The position numbers and the translations under genes are program-made. DNA of 64,000 nt from Myxococcus stipitatus (GTDB taxonomy: Bacteria > Myxococcota > Myxococcia > Myxococcales > Myxococcaceae): NCBI RefSeq assembly GCF_037414475.1, contig NZ_CP147913.1, positions 9,186,501-9,250,500 of the forward strand, written 5' to 3'. Shown in pieces: positions 18,386 through 25,950 of this stretch; the first letter of the stretch is position 1; each line of letters starts with the position of its first letter. The notes below the pieces were generated by a model, which had not been told where the DNA came from, made no database searches, and worked only from the letters and a program-made list of their open reading frames with translations.

Positions 18386-19867
18386 ATGCCGTTGAGCGTG
18401 AAAGCCGCGCGGACACATGTGCATAGAGGAAGTGTGCCCGACTCCGCAGGCTCATCACCCCAGGGTCCCCCTTCCGCGCCAACGCGAGGCTCGAAGCTTG
18501 CCTCCATCGCGGTGGCGAGCGCGCTGTTCATGGAGTTCGTCGACTCCACGGCGCTGTCCACCGCGCTGCCCGCGCTCTCGGTGGCGTTCGGCACGGACCC
18601 CATCCACCTCAAGCTCGCGTTGACGTCGTACATCCTGGCCCTGGCCGTGCTGGCGCCCGCGAGTGGGTGGGTGGCGGACCGCTTCGGTCCCCGCCGCGTC
18701 TTCCTCATCGCGATGAGCGTGTTCCTCCTGAGCTCGGTGCTCTGCGGCTTCTCGCGGACGCTGCCCCAGATCGTTGTCTTCCGCACGCTCCAGGGCCTGG
18801 GCGGCGCGCTGATGACGCCTGTCGGAAGGCTCATCGTGGTGGGCTCGGCGCCTCGCGAGAAGCTGGTGTCCGCCCTGAGCTGGTTCACCATGCCCGCGCT
18901 GGTGGGGCCGCTGGTGGGTCCGCCCATCGCGGGGCTCATCCTGGGGTTGACGGATTGGCCTTGGATCTTCTTCGTCAATGTCCCCGTAGGGGTGCTGGGC
19001 ATGCTCGCGGTGGCGCGCTTCGTCCCCGAGCTGCCCCAGCCGCATCCCGGCCCGTTCGACTGGAAGGGCTATGCGCTCGCCGCGGTGAGCATCACGCTGT
19101 TGATGGGTACGGCGGAGACGGTGGGCGTGGGGCTGGTGCCCGCGTGGCTCCAGCTCGTCACGGCGGCGGTGGCCGCGGGCGCGCTGGTGTGGTTCGTGCG
19201 GCATGCGTCCCGGGTGGAGCGGCCCGTGCTGGACCTGCGAATCCTGAAGCAGGCCACCTTCCGCGCCAGCACCGTGGGCGGCGGCCTGGTGCGGATGGGC
19301 TTGGGCGCCACGCCGTTCCTGCTGCCCTTGATGCTTCAGGTGGGGCTGGGGTGGGGCCCGTTCGAAGCGGGCATGGTGACCATCGGCACGGGCCTGGGTG
19401 CCATGTCGTGCAAGCCCCTGGCTCCGTGGGTCATCCGCCGGGTGGGCTTTCGCACCACGCTCATCGGCTCCAACCTGGCCGCCGCGGTGATGACGGCGCT
19501 GCCGGCCTTGTTCCGTGACTCGACGCCCATCCCCCTCATCGTGGGGACGCTGTTCGTGGGCGGCTTCGTGCGCTCGCTCCAGTTCACGGCCATCAACGCG
19601 GTGGCGTACGCGGACATCACTCCGGAGGCGGTGAGCCGCGCCTCGACGCTCGCCGTGGTGACGCAGCAGATGGCGCTGGCCGTGGGCATCAGCTTCGGCG
19701 CGCTCATGCTGCACGTGGCGCGAGGCGGCGGAGACCTGCCCTTGACGCCCGACCGCTTCCTCTTGCCGTTCGTCGCGGTGGGTGTGGTGTCCTCGCTCGC
19801 CGGGCCGCTGTTCCACCGGCTGCCGGAGGACGCGGGTTCGAGAATCGGCGGACGCGCGGTGCGCTGA
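18386..19867 (+). CDS. MFS drug:H+ antiporter, DHA2 (EmrB/QacA) type
   Basis: A 493-residue protein with about 14 membrane segments, the DHA2 count. Segment 1 has FMEFVDSTALSTALPAL, the DHA2-typical acidic residue motif. The loop after it carries motif A, GWVADRFGPRRV, and segment 5 has an antiporter motif C-like run GPLVGPPIAGLI. It should export amphipathic compounds across the inner membrane using the proton gradient. The start is uncertain: the ATG at 18386 or a GTG at 18434 next to GAGGAAG are both possible. It is not obviously co-transcribed with anything and ends at a bidirectional terminator. Confidence 0.85.
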   Translation: MPLSVKAARTHVHRGSVPDSAGSSPQGPPSAPTRGSKLASIAVASALFMEFVDSTALSTALPALSVAFGTDPIHLKLALTSYILALAVLAPASGWVADRFGPRRVFLIAMSVFLLSSVLCGFSRTLPQIVVFRTLQGLGGALMTPVGRLIVVGSAPREKLVSALSWFTMPALVGPLVGPPIAGLILGLTDWPWIFFVNVPVGVLGMLAVARFVPELPQPHPGPFDWKGYALAAVSITLLMGTAETVGVGLVPAWLQLVTAAVAAGALVWFVRHASRVERPVLDLRILKQATFRASTVGGGLVRMGLGATPFLLPLMLQVGLGWGPFEAGMVTIGTGLGAMSCKPLAPWVIRRVGFRTTLIGSNLAAAVMTALPALFRDSTPIPLIVGTLFVGGFVRSLQFTAINAVAYADITPEAVSRASTLAVVTQQMALAVGISFGALMLHVARGGGDLPLTPDRFLLPFVAVGVVSSLAGPLFHRLPEDAGSRIGGRAVR

Positions 19868-19887
19868 GCACCCGTGTGGGGAACAAC

Positions 19888-19922
19888 CTCGCTGCCCGGG
19901 GGGAGGGTTCCCGGGCAGCGAG
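19888..19922. terminator. Bidirectional terminator, perfect 13-bp stem
   Basis: CTCGCTGCCCGGG (19888-19900) and CCCGGGCAGCGAG (19910-19922) are perfect inverted copies with a 9-nt loop. It fills the 64-bp gap between the MFS gene (+) and the Cys-rich lipoprotein gene (-). Confidence 0.7.
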
Positions 19923-19931
19923 TCCAGCCGA

Positions 19932-21125
19932 CTACAGACCGTCGTGGTAGCAGAAGCCGTAGCCGAGGTCGGAGCCGCCACCCGCGAGCGGGTAGTTCAT
20001 GTAGCCCAGCTCCTCACCGGGGCCGCACTCGCTGCGAGCGCGCGTGTAGCGCAGGCACGTGCCCTTGCCCGTGCGATTCAGGTCCAGGCAGATGCCGCGC
20101 GCGCCCTCGGTGCCACAGAACTCGGCGAAGCCCACGTTGCACTCCTGGCCAATCAGCGCCGGGTCGAACGCGAAGCCGATGGGCTCCAGGACGGACTGCT
20201 CGATGCACAGGCCGTACACGCCGCACACCGTGCCCGTCGGGCAGCCGGGGTTGGCCGCCATGAAGTCACACGACTTGAGGCACTGGGCGTTGTCGGAGAG
20301 CAGGTCCGTGCAGGCGTAGCCCTGCTCACAGTCCGTCGACGCCAGGTCGTACTCGTTCGTCGCGGCCGTCACCGTGCAGGCCTCGCCCTGCGTCTTGGTG
20401 CCCAGCGAACGCTCCAGCGTGCCGTCGCTGGCCACGTAGTCGTCGGCCACGCAGGTGGTGTCCGGGAGGTTCGCCGTCAGCGAGCCCTGGCGAGGATCGC
20501 ACCCGCCCGGGCGCACCGTGTTCCACGTCGCGAAGCGGATCCACTTGCACTCGCCGCCCGGCACCACCGCGCTGCCCCAGTAGGGCGCGTTCATCGGCGC
20601 GGCGTCCACGGACTCGCGCAGCACCACGTTCACCAGCGCGCCCACCGTCTGCTGCGGCGACACCTTCAGCGCGAGCAGCATCTGCCCGGACTCCGCCATC
20701 AGGAACTTCTCCGTCGGCGCGCCGACGTCCTGGTAGCCATAGACACACTGGTCACACGTGAACATGTTGGCGCCTTCGGCGGCCAGGTCATACAGGCCCG
20801 GGCCGGTGTTCACATCCAGCCGGATGCGCGCGATGTCCACCGCGCTCGGGTCGCCGAAGCTGTTGAAGTTGCCGCGGTACGTGGGCTGCTGCCCATACCG
20901 CGTCGGCGTCAGCTGGATGCCGTTCTTCAGCTCGCCCATCGTGATTTCGGTACACCCGGCCGGCGGCGTCAGCAGCTTCGCCTGCGCCTCGGCCTCGCTC
21001 ACCGCTTGCTGCTCGGGTGCAGGCTCCTTCGTCGTCGTCGGACCACAGCCCACCAGGCCCGCGAGCAACACCGCTCCCCAGCGCAAACCATTCACAGTTG
21101 AAGAACCTTGGAAACGGGACGACAT
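19932..21125 (-). CDS. Cys-rich secreted lipoprotein of unknown function
   Basis: The ATG at 21125 has GGGAG 6 nt upstream and gives 397 residues; longer in-frame extensions cross the promoter region. The signal ends in LVGCG, a lipobox. The body (about 60-215) looks beta-rich with one CDQC pair. The C-terminal half (215-397) carries many cysteines in a spaced pattern (CVADD, CTVTAA, CEQGYACTDLL, CLKSCDF, CPTGTVCGVYGLC, CNVGFAEFCG, CLDL, CGPGEE, GFCYH), suggesting disulfide-stabilised repeats as in several myxobacterial surface proteins. No catalytic motif is recognised. It is transcribed in the same direction as the contractile-tail operon but is separated from it by 367 bp. Confidence 0.75.
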   Translation of the reverse strand: MSSRFQGSSTVNGLRWGAVLLAGLVGCGPTTTKEPAPEQQAVSEAEAQAKLLTPPAGCTEITMGELKNGIQLTPTRYGQQPTYRGNFNSFGDPSAVDIARIRLDVNTGPGLYDLAAEGANMFTCDQCVYGYQDVGAPTEKFLMAESGQMLLALKVSPQQTVGALVNVVLRESVDAAPMNAPYWGSAVVPGGECKWIRFATWNTVRPGGCDPRQGSLTANLPDTTCVADDYVASDGTLERSLGTKTQGEACTVTAATNEYDLASTDCEQGYACTDLLSDNAQCLKSCDFMAANPGCPTGTVCGVYGLCIEQSVLEPIGFAFDPALIGQECNVGFAEFCGTEGARGICLDLNRTGKGTCLRYTRARSECGPGEELGYMNYPLAGGGSDLGYGFCYHDGL

Positions 21126-21201
21126 GATTTCTCCCATGAGTCGAGATTGGGCACGCACGTGTGCCATCCGTCCGGAACTCCCAGGGGTTCCGGCACCATG
21201 T

Positions 21202-21214
21202 GTATCTGAGATAC
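21202..21214. promoter_or_regulatory. Perfect palindrome GTATCT-G-AGATAC
   Basis: A 6+1+6 perfect inverted repeat in a region of otherwise irregular sequence, 77 bp upstream of the lipoprotein start at 21125. The size and symmetry fit a dimeric repressor or activator site. The cognate protein is unknown. Confidence 0.35.
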
Positions 21215-21429
21215 GAATGCATCCGCGTTCCGATTGAGCACCGGAACGGCGCGAGGCGACCTTCGAACCGAAGCACTTCGCCCCGTGCAGCAAGGGAACG
21301 GAGCGGTGCGTTAATTGTCGCGTGCGATTTTTCGCGCGTATCTGGAGTGTCCTGAATCTCGGATTGGTTCTGACTGCGCGTGTGGGGCGGTTGCTCGCGG
21401 TGTTGGTGGCAAGCGCTTGTCGCGGGACG

Positions 21430-21482
21430 CGCGAGCCGCAATCACATCGCGGTTTCCCACCAGGGAAGGCAGACGGCTCGCG
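21430..21482 (-). terminator. Probable terminator of the contractile-tail operon
   Basis: CGCGAGCCG (21430-21438) pairs perfectly with CGGCTCGCG (21474-21482), and a small inner stem TTCCC/GGGAA lies between. It starts 10 nt after the stop codon of the last tail gene (minus strand). There is no U-tract. Confidence 0.45.
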
Positions 21483-21492
21483 ACGAGGGGCC

Positions 21493-22260
21493 CTACGTGT
21501 CGCGGCGCACTTCCCGGATGATGCCCACGGGCTCGGGCGTGCCCAGGGAAATGAGCTGCTCGCAGTCGCCGCGGATGAGGAAGTTCGCCTGGGCGCGGCT
21601 GAAGGGCGTGGTGCCCACGGTCTCCAGCGTGCGCGTGACGCCCAGCAGGGCGGCGGCGGGTTGGAGCAGGCGCATGCGGACGCCTGACTCGTCGGGGAAG
21701 GTGTCCTCGTCCTCCAGGTTCCCCAGGTCCGCGCTGGCGGCCAGGGCGGCGGCCAGCGCACGCGACAAAAGTGGCGCGGCGTTGCCCGGTGCCTTCACCC
21801 ACGCGCGGATGGACAGCTTCAATTCGCAGCGCCGCCGCTCCAGGAAGCCCTCGGCGCGTTCACCGCGCAGGAAGGCGACCACGGCTTCGTCGGCCGTCAC
21901 GGGGGCGCGGTAGAGGCGCAGCGTGGTGCCCTCGACGGTGTAGTCGTCTCCTCGGAGGAGGGGGCGGCCCGGCGGCGACTCGACTTCCACCACCTGGCCC
22001 CGGGCCTGGGCGGGGAGCGCGAAGTCCCGCGTCGTTCCGTTGCCGGACCAACGGTGGACCTGGGCGAAGTACGAGGGCTGTCTCTGCGCCGCGAGGTCAT
22101 CGCCTTCGGGGAGCACCAGCTTGAAGCTCGAGGCGCAGACCTCCACGAGCGCCTCCGCGTCGGCGGCGGGGCCCTGTGAGGGCCCGGTCGCCACATCCAC
22201 CGTTTCGGGAACGGCGGGACGGAGCGCATCGTGAAAGTAGGACTCGACGGCGAGGAGCAT
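21493..22260 (-). CDS. Last gene of the contractile-tail operon; possible tail terminator/cap (low confidence)
   Basis: A 255-residue protein starting MLLAVESYFHDALRP. The first 60 residues resemble the opening of tail-terminator-like proteins of contractile systems (a helix followed by VDVATGPSQGP, then a beta strand LVEVCASSFKLVL); the DUF4255/Pvc16 type is the nearest I can recall, without a firm signature. The rest is alternating beta and helix, ending SLGTPEPVGIIREV. It follows the 566-aa gene by 12 bp, so it is in the same operon. If it caps the sheath and tube it would set the distal end of the particle. Confidence 0.45.
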   Translation of the reverse strand: MLLAVESYFHDALRPAVPETVDVATGPSQGPAADAEALVEVCASSFKLVLPEGDDLAAQRQPSYFAQVHRWSGNGTTRDFALPAQARGQVVEVESPPGRPLLRGDDYTVEGTTLRLYRAPVTADEAVVAFLRGERAEGFLERRRCELKLSIRAWVKAPGNAAPLLSRALAAALAASADLGNLEDEDTFPDESGVRMRLLQPAAALLGVTRTLETVGTTPFSRAQANFLIRGDCEQLISLGTPEPVGIIREVRRDT

Positions 22261-22272
22261 GGCGAAGGGGCC

Positions 22273-23973
22273 TCACGAGCGAGGGAAGAGCCCGTAGGTC
22301 TCCCGGCGGGGGATGACGACCTGGAGCTCGGACAAGGTGACGTCACCCGCCGCGGCGGAGCGGATGAGGACTTCCAGCGGAGGGGGACTTCCGGTGCCGC
22401 CGGGCGGTGTGAGCGTGGCCAGCGCCTGGGCATCCAACGCCACGATGCCGGCCTCGTCGGGGGTGACGTCCAGGGTCCGCGTTCCCCAGCGGAGCTGGAG
22501 GCGGGGGCGCGGAGGCGGCTCGGACGGGACGGGGCGCAAGCGCGGGCGCGAGCAGGCCCAGAGTTCCTGCGGATTCACGTCCGTGCCGGGGATGGTGACC
22601 TCGTGAGGGAGCCAGGGACTGAGGGCCTCGGTGCGATGCAGCGCGGGGCCGGGCAGCGTCGTGCTGGCCTCGTCCCTGAAGTCCGTGAGGCTCCAGAGGA
22701 CCTCTCCCTCCGTCGTGGAGAGGACCGCCCACCACGTTCCCGCGCCGAGCGTGAGCGCCTTCTCGGGCGCGAAGGAGACCCAGCGCGCGGGCCAGGGCGC
22801 GGCGCCTTCCTCCAGGAGCCGCAGTGGCATCGGGCCCGTGGGCAGGGGTGTCTCGTCGGGCCTGCCATGCACATCGGCGTGGATGGTGACGGTTCCCTCC
22901 ACCTTCCGGGTGAGGGAGCGCAGATGGAGGTCCAGCGCGGCGAGTCTCCCCACCGCGCCGGTGGAGGTGAACGACTGCGCGGCGGCGATACCGGAGCCGC
23001 AGTGGTAGGCGAGGGGCGGGTGCTCCGGGGGACGGGGCGTGAGGGGCAGGCTCTCTTCGCGCAGCTGGTGACGGACCTGGAAGCGCACCTCGGAGAGGGG
23101 CCGGTCCTTGGGCACGGCGACCTGCGCCGCCGCCATCCCATCCGTGCCCAGTGAGAGCGTCTGCGTCCGCGCGCCCGTGCTCCATTGCTGGATGATGTCG
23201 AGCGTGTCCAGGACGAGCTGGACGCGGTCGAACATGCCCAGGCCGGAGGAGCGGAGGGACACGGCCACCGTTCCGGACAGGAGGTTCGCGGGCCAGGCGC
23301 GCTGGAGCGCGGCGCTGAGCGCGTCCTCCATCACCAGCTCCTGACGCGGAAGCATGGGCACCGAGTGATGGAAGAAGAGGGTGCCCGCGCCGTCGCCGAC
23401 GAAGGCGGTGAGGTCGGGAGGTCGGGCCGGTGCGCGCAGGATGATGCTCTGGAGCTGCGTCGCGGACAGCGTCTTGGGGGTGCCCACCGGCGGCGGCGCG
23501 GCGTTGGCTTCGACGAACTCGACCAGGAGTCGGCCGGCGAGGATGCCGGGCAGATTCTCCACGGTGTTCGTCGACACCGTGTCGGAGGGCGTCGGGGGAT
23601 ACCAGGAGCCCCCTTCCGCGACGCTCAAGCGGCCCTTCTTCGCGGTCTGCACGGGATTGGTGGTGACGAGCTTCAACTCCACGGAGGAGAGCGGCCGGCG
23701 GGAGCCCCAGTCCAGGCTGAGCCAGGTGATGGACCTGGCCGGGTCCAGGGCCGTCTGTCCATCGCTCGTGGCCAGCGTGGAGGCGGGGGTCAGGTTCAAC
23801 GTCACGTCGTCCGCTGGCGCGCGGACCTTGAGCGCCGCGCGCACCAGCGTCACGCCCTCGGGGACGTCCAGGGCGACGACGAGGCCCGAGGCATCCACGG
23901 GCACCTGGGCGGACGAGGGCGGCGTGGCCGTCCCCGTATAGGTCAGCCTGGCGGCGATGCGCGTATCACTCAT
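22273..23973 (-). CDS. Unassigned 566-aa beta-rich structural protein of the tail operon
   Basis: No catalytic motif and no signal peptide are visible. The sequence is rich in short alternating beta strands with many Pro, Thr and Leu, and contains WLSLDWGSRRPLSSVELKLV and a later RWVSFAPEKALTLGAGTWWAVL, which look like jelly-roll or carbohydrate-binding-type domains in series. Its place directly after the S74 fibre gene and a small coiled-coil gene suggests a fibre accessory, receptor-binding or spike-decorating protein. Spacing is 25 bp from the upstream 69-aa gene and 12 bp to the next gene, so the genes are co-transcribed. It is the largest gene in the operon with no family I recognise. 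Confidence 0.65.
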   Translation of the reverse strand: MSDTRIAARLTYTGTATPPSSAQVPVDASGLVVALDVPEGVTLVRAALKVRAPADDVTLNLTPASTLATSDGQTALDPARSITWLSLDWGSRRPLSSVELKLVTTNPVQTAKKGRLSVAEGGSWYPPTPSDTVSTNTVENLPGILAGRLLVEFVEANAAPPPVGTPKTLSATQLQSIILRAPARPPDLTAFVGDGAGTLFFHHSVPMLPRQELVMEDALSAALQRAWPANLLSGTVAVSLRSSGLGMFDRVQLVLDTLDIIQQWSTGARTQTLSLGTDGMAAAQVAVPKDRPLSEVRFQVRHQLREESLPLTPRPPEHPPLAYHCGSGIAAAQSFTSTGAVGRLAALDLHLRSLTRKVEGTVTIHADVHGRPDETPLPTGPMPLRLLEEGAAPWPARWVSFAPEKALTLGAGTWWAVLSTTEGEVLWSLTDFRDEASTTLPGPALHRTEALSPWLPHEVTIPGTDVNPQELWACSRPRLRPVPSEPPPRPRLQLRWGTRTLDVTPDEAGIVALDAQALATLTPPGGTGSPPPLEVLIRSAAAGDVTLSELQVVIPRRETYGLFPRS

Positions 23974-23998
23974 GGAGAGGTCCCTGCCGCGCGGGCCT

Positions 23999-24208
23999 TC
24001 AGCGGGCGGCTTCCTTGATGTCCGTCACGGTGGCGGCGCTGGACTCGTTCGAGGGCAGCAACTCCTGGAGCACCTCGATGGCGCCCTCGATGCGAAGCAT
24101 CGTCTGCACCAACTGCGTGCGCCGGGTGTCCAGCTCCGCCAGCATCTTCTGTCCCGCCTCGTGCTCGGACTTCAGGTCCGCGAGGCGCTTCTCGAGGGTC
24201 TCCTTCAT
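23999..24208 (-). CDS. 69-aa coiled-coil protein of the tail operon
   Basis: A small acidic helical protein with clear heptads through residues 1-50 (LEKRLADLKSEHEAGQKML, then TQLVQTMLRIEGAIEVLQEL). Its start ATG overlaps the stop of the S74 fibre gene (ATGA), so it is translationally coupled to it. It may trimerise and act as a fibre chaperone or connector. No known family is recognised. Confidence 0.65.
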   Translation of the reverse strand: MKETLEKRLADLKSEHEAGQKMLAELDTRRTQLVQTMLRIEGAIEVLQELLPSNESSAATVTDIKEAAR

Positions 24209-25950
24209 GACTTCCGCTCCTGTTCCTGGAGGCGCTGCTCGAGCGCCGCGATGCGTTCGTCGTATTGCTGCTTGAGTTCCTTGAGGGCCGCGATGGCGAG
24301 CACGCTGAAGGCCTCGTACGCGAGACCCTTCAAGGGCTGGCCATCCTCCTTCTTCCGGGGCGCGGTCGAGACGAGCTCCGGGAAGAGCGGCTCCACCTCC
24401 TGCGCGACCAGGCCCAGCTGGTGATGACCCGACGACTTCAGGTCGAAGCTCACCGGGCGCAGCGCGAGCACCCTCGGGAGGACTCCCTCGAGCGACTCGA
24501 TGTTCTCCTTCAGCGACAGGTCGGAGAACTTATGCCACTCGCCATCCTGGGGCATGTAACGGCCGTTGCCGTTGCTGTGGAAGAGGTGGAGGGTTCCTTG
24601 TCCCTCGAAGGCGAGGTCGACGAAGCGCCCGGAGCCATTCTCCGTGAGCTTGATGCCCGCGTTGTTATCTCGCTGGACGACGTGCAGCGGCACGTTGGGA
24701 CGCGGCGTCCCGATGCCGATGTTGCCGTTGTAGATGATCATCCGCTCGCCGCCGGACTGGGCGAAGACGATGACGTCACCCGGGTCGTTCTCGTTGGAGA
24801 TGACCAGCCTTCCGTTCTCCTCTTCGCCGGGCAGCGGATTGGGCGCGCGGTAGTAGCGGATGCTCGCGGAGTCGCCGTTGCCGCCCCACGGGTCCAGCGG
24901 GAACTGGATGCCATTGCCGGGCGCGTTGCCGATGGAGGGGATGACGGCCCCGCTGACGCGGAGGCTGCCGCCCTGGACATCCAGCCGGGCGCCGGGGGCC
25001 GCCGTCCCGATGCCCACGTTGCCGTCCGCCCCCATCCACAGGGCGTGGTTGTTGTTCACGATGAAGGAGAACGCGTTGTTCAGCCGCGCGCCCACGTCCC
25101 ACATCAGGCCCGTGGCGACGCCGCCGCTCAAGCCGTAGCGGATGGAGGCGCGGTTCTCGGCGTTGTTCCAGACGACGTGGGGGTTGTTGATCATCAACCC
25201 CGCCGCGCCGCCCGCGCCGATGGTGACCTGGGGCTGGCCGTTGCCCCACAAGGTCGTGGTGTTCACCACCAGGCGGTCAAACCCCGCCGCCGCCGAGGAC
25301 AGCCGGATATCCAGCGCGCCTTGCGGGTCCGTGGTGTTGAGGCCCAGGTTGCCGCCCGCCTTGAGATGAAGGCGGGGCGTTCCGTAGCCGCCGCCGTTCT
25401 CTCCATCACCGCCGCCCTCGGAGATTTGGAACCCCTCGGCCGCGGCGCCCAGCTCTCCCTTGAGCAGCCAGCTCTTGTTGCGGCTGCGAAGCTGGAGCGC
25501 GGCTCCGTCGGTGCCGCCCGTCGTCTTCAACAGCAAACCCACGCCCCAGGCCTGGCTCCCCGAGGAGCGGATCTCCACGGCCGCGTTGTTGTCCGCGGTG
25601 CTCTGGACAAGCAGGCGCCGCGTGCTGGGCCCCGTGCCGATTCCCACGTTGGCCATGGCGGAGAACGGGCCGGTGACGGTGCCTCCCGTGAGGGACAACT
25701 TCGCGGCCTCGGTGTCGGCCATCCACTTGGAGATGTCGACGTTCTTCACCGTCAACCCGAGCGTGGCCTCGACCTTGTTCACCTTCAGCGTCGCGGTGGG
25801 CGAGATGCTGCTGCCATCGAGTGGCTGGCCGTCATCTCCGCCGCGGTGTGTGTGAGAACGAATCTCGTCCCGCGTCTTGATCTGCATGTTGTTCCAGGTG
25901 TCCGCCAGGATGGGGTCACCTGATTTCGCGGGGTAGTAGGGCTCACTCAT
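24205..25950 (-). CDS. Tail fibre with C-terminal S74 intramolecular chaperone
   Basis: A 581-residue protein. The N-terminus (MSEPYYPAKSGDPILADTWN) probably docks to the baseplate and is followed by SHTHRGGDDG, an HxH element of the kind that binds metal in trimeric fibres. The middle has repeated fibre motifs NVGIGTGPSTRRLLVQ, NLGLNTTDPQGALDI, NVGIGTAAPGARLDV and NIGIGTPRPNVPLHV. The C-terminus (about 470-581) is a peptidase-S74-type self-cleaving chaperone: SDLSLKENI gives the Ser476/Lys481 dyad, ending in a long helix (IAALKELKQQYDERIAALEQ). In phage fibres this domain helps the trimer fold and then cuts itself off. It should determine target binding of the particle. The start overlaps the gpI-like stop by 4 bp. 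Confidence 0.85.
   Translation of the reverse strand: MSEPYYPAKSGDPILADTWNNMQIKTRDEIRSHTHRGGDDGQPLDGSSISPTATLKVNKVEATLGLTVKNVDISKWMADTEAAKLSLTGGTVTGPFSAMANVGIGTGPSTRRLLVQSTADNNAAVEIRSSGSQAWGVGLLLKTTGGTDGAALQLRSRNKSWLLKGELGAAAEGFQISEGGGDGENGGGYGTPRLHLKAGGNLGLNTTDPQGALDIRLSSAAAGFDRLVVNTTTLWGNGQPQVTIGAGGAAGLMINNPHVVWNNAENRASIRYGLSGGVATGLMWDVGARLNNAFSFIVNNNHALWMGADGNVGIGTAAPGARLDVQGGSLRVSGAVIPSIGNAPGNGIQFPLDPWGGNGDSASIRYYRAPNPLPGEEENGRLVISNENDPGDVIVFAQSGGERMIIYNGNIGIGTPRPNVPLHVVQRDNNAGIKLTENGSGRFVDLAFEGQGTLHLFHSNGNGRYMPQDGEWHKFSDLSLKENIESLEGVLPRVLALRPVSFDLKSSGHHQLGLVAQEVEPLFPELVSTAPRKKEDGQPLKGLAYEAFSVLAIAALKELKQQYDERIAALEQRLQEQERKS

Larger units (their letters stand above)
21126..21492 (-). other. 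367-bp intergenic region between the tail operon and the Cys-rich lipoprotein gene
   Basis: No gene is seen here. On the tail-operon side it holds a structured hairpin (21430-21482). On the lipoprotein side it holds a 13-bp perfect palindrome (21202-21214) and a comparatively AT-rich stretch around 21310-21340 (GTTAATTG, GATTTTTCG). The lipoprotein promoter is expected here; no -35/-10 pair is asserted. Confidence 0.6.

Noticed and set aside
24265-25923. 552-codon plus-strand frame opposite the tail fibre
   Set aside because: The minus frame has fibre repeats and an S74 domain; the plus frame is shadow.
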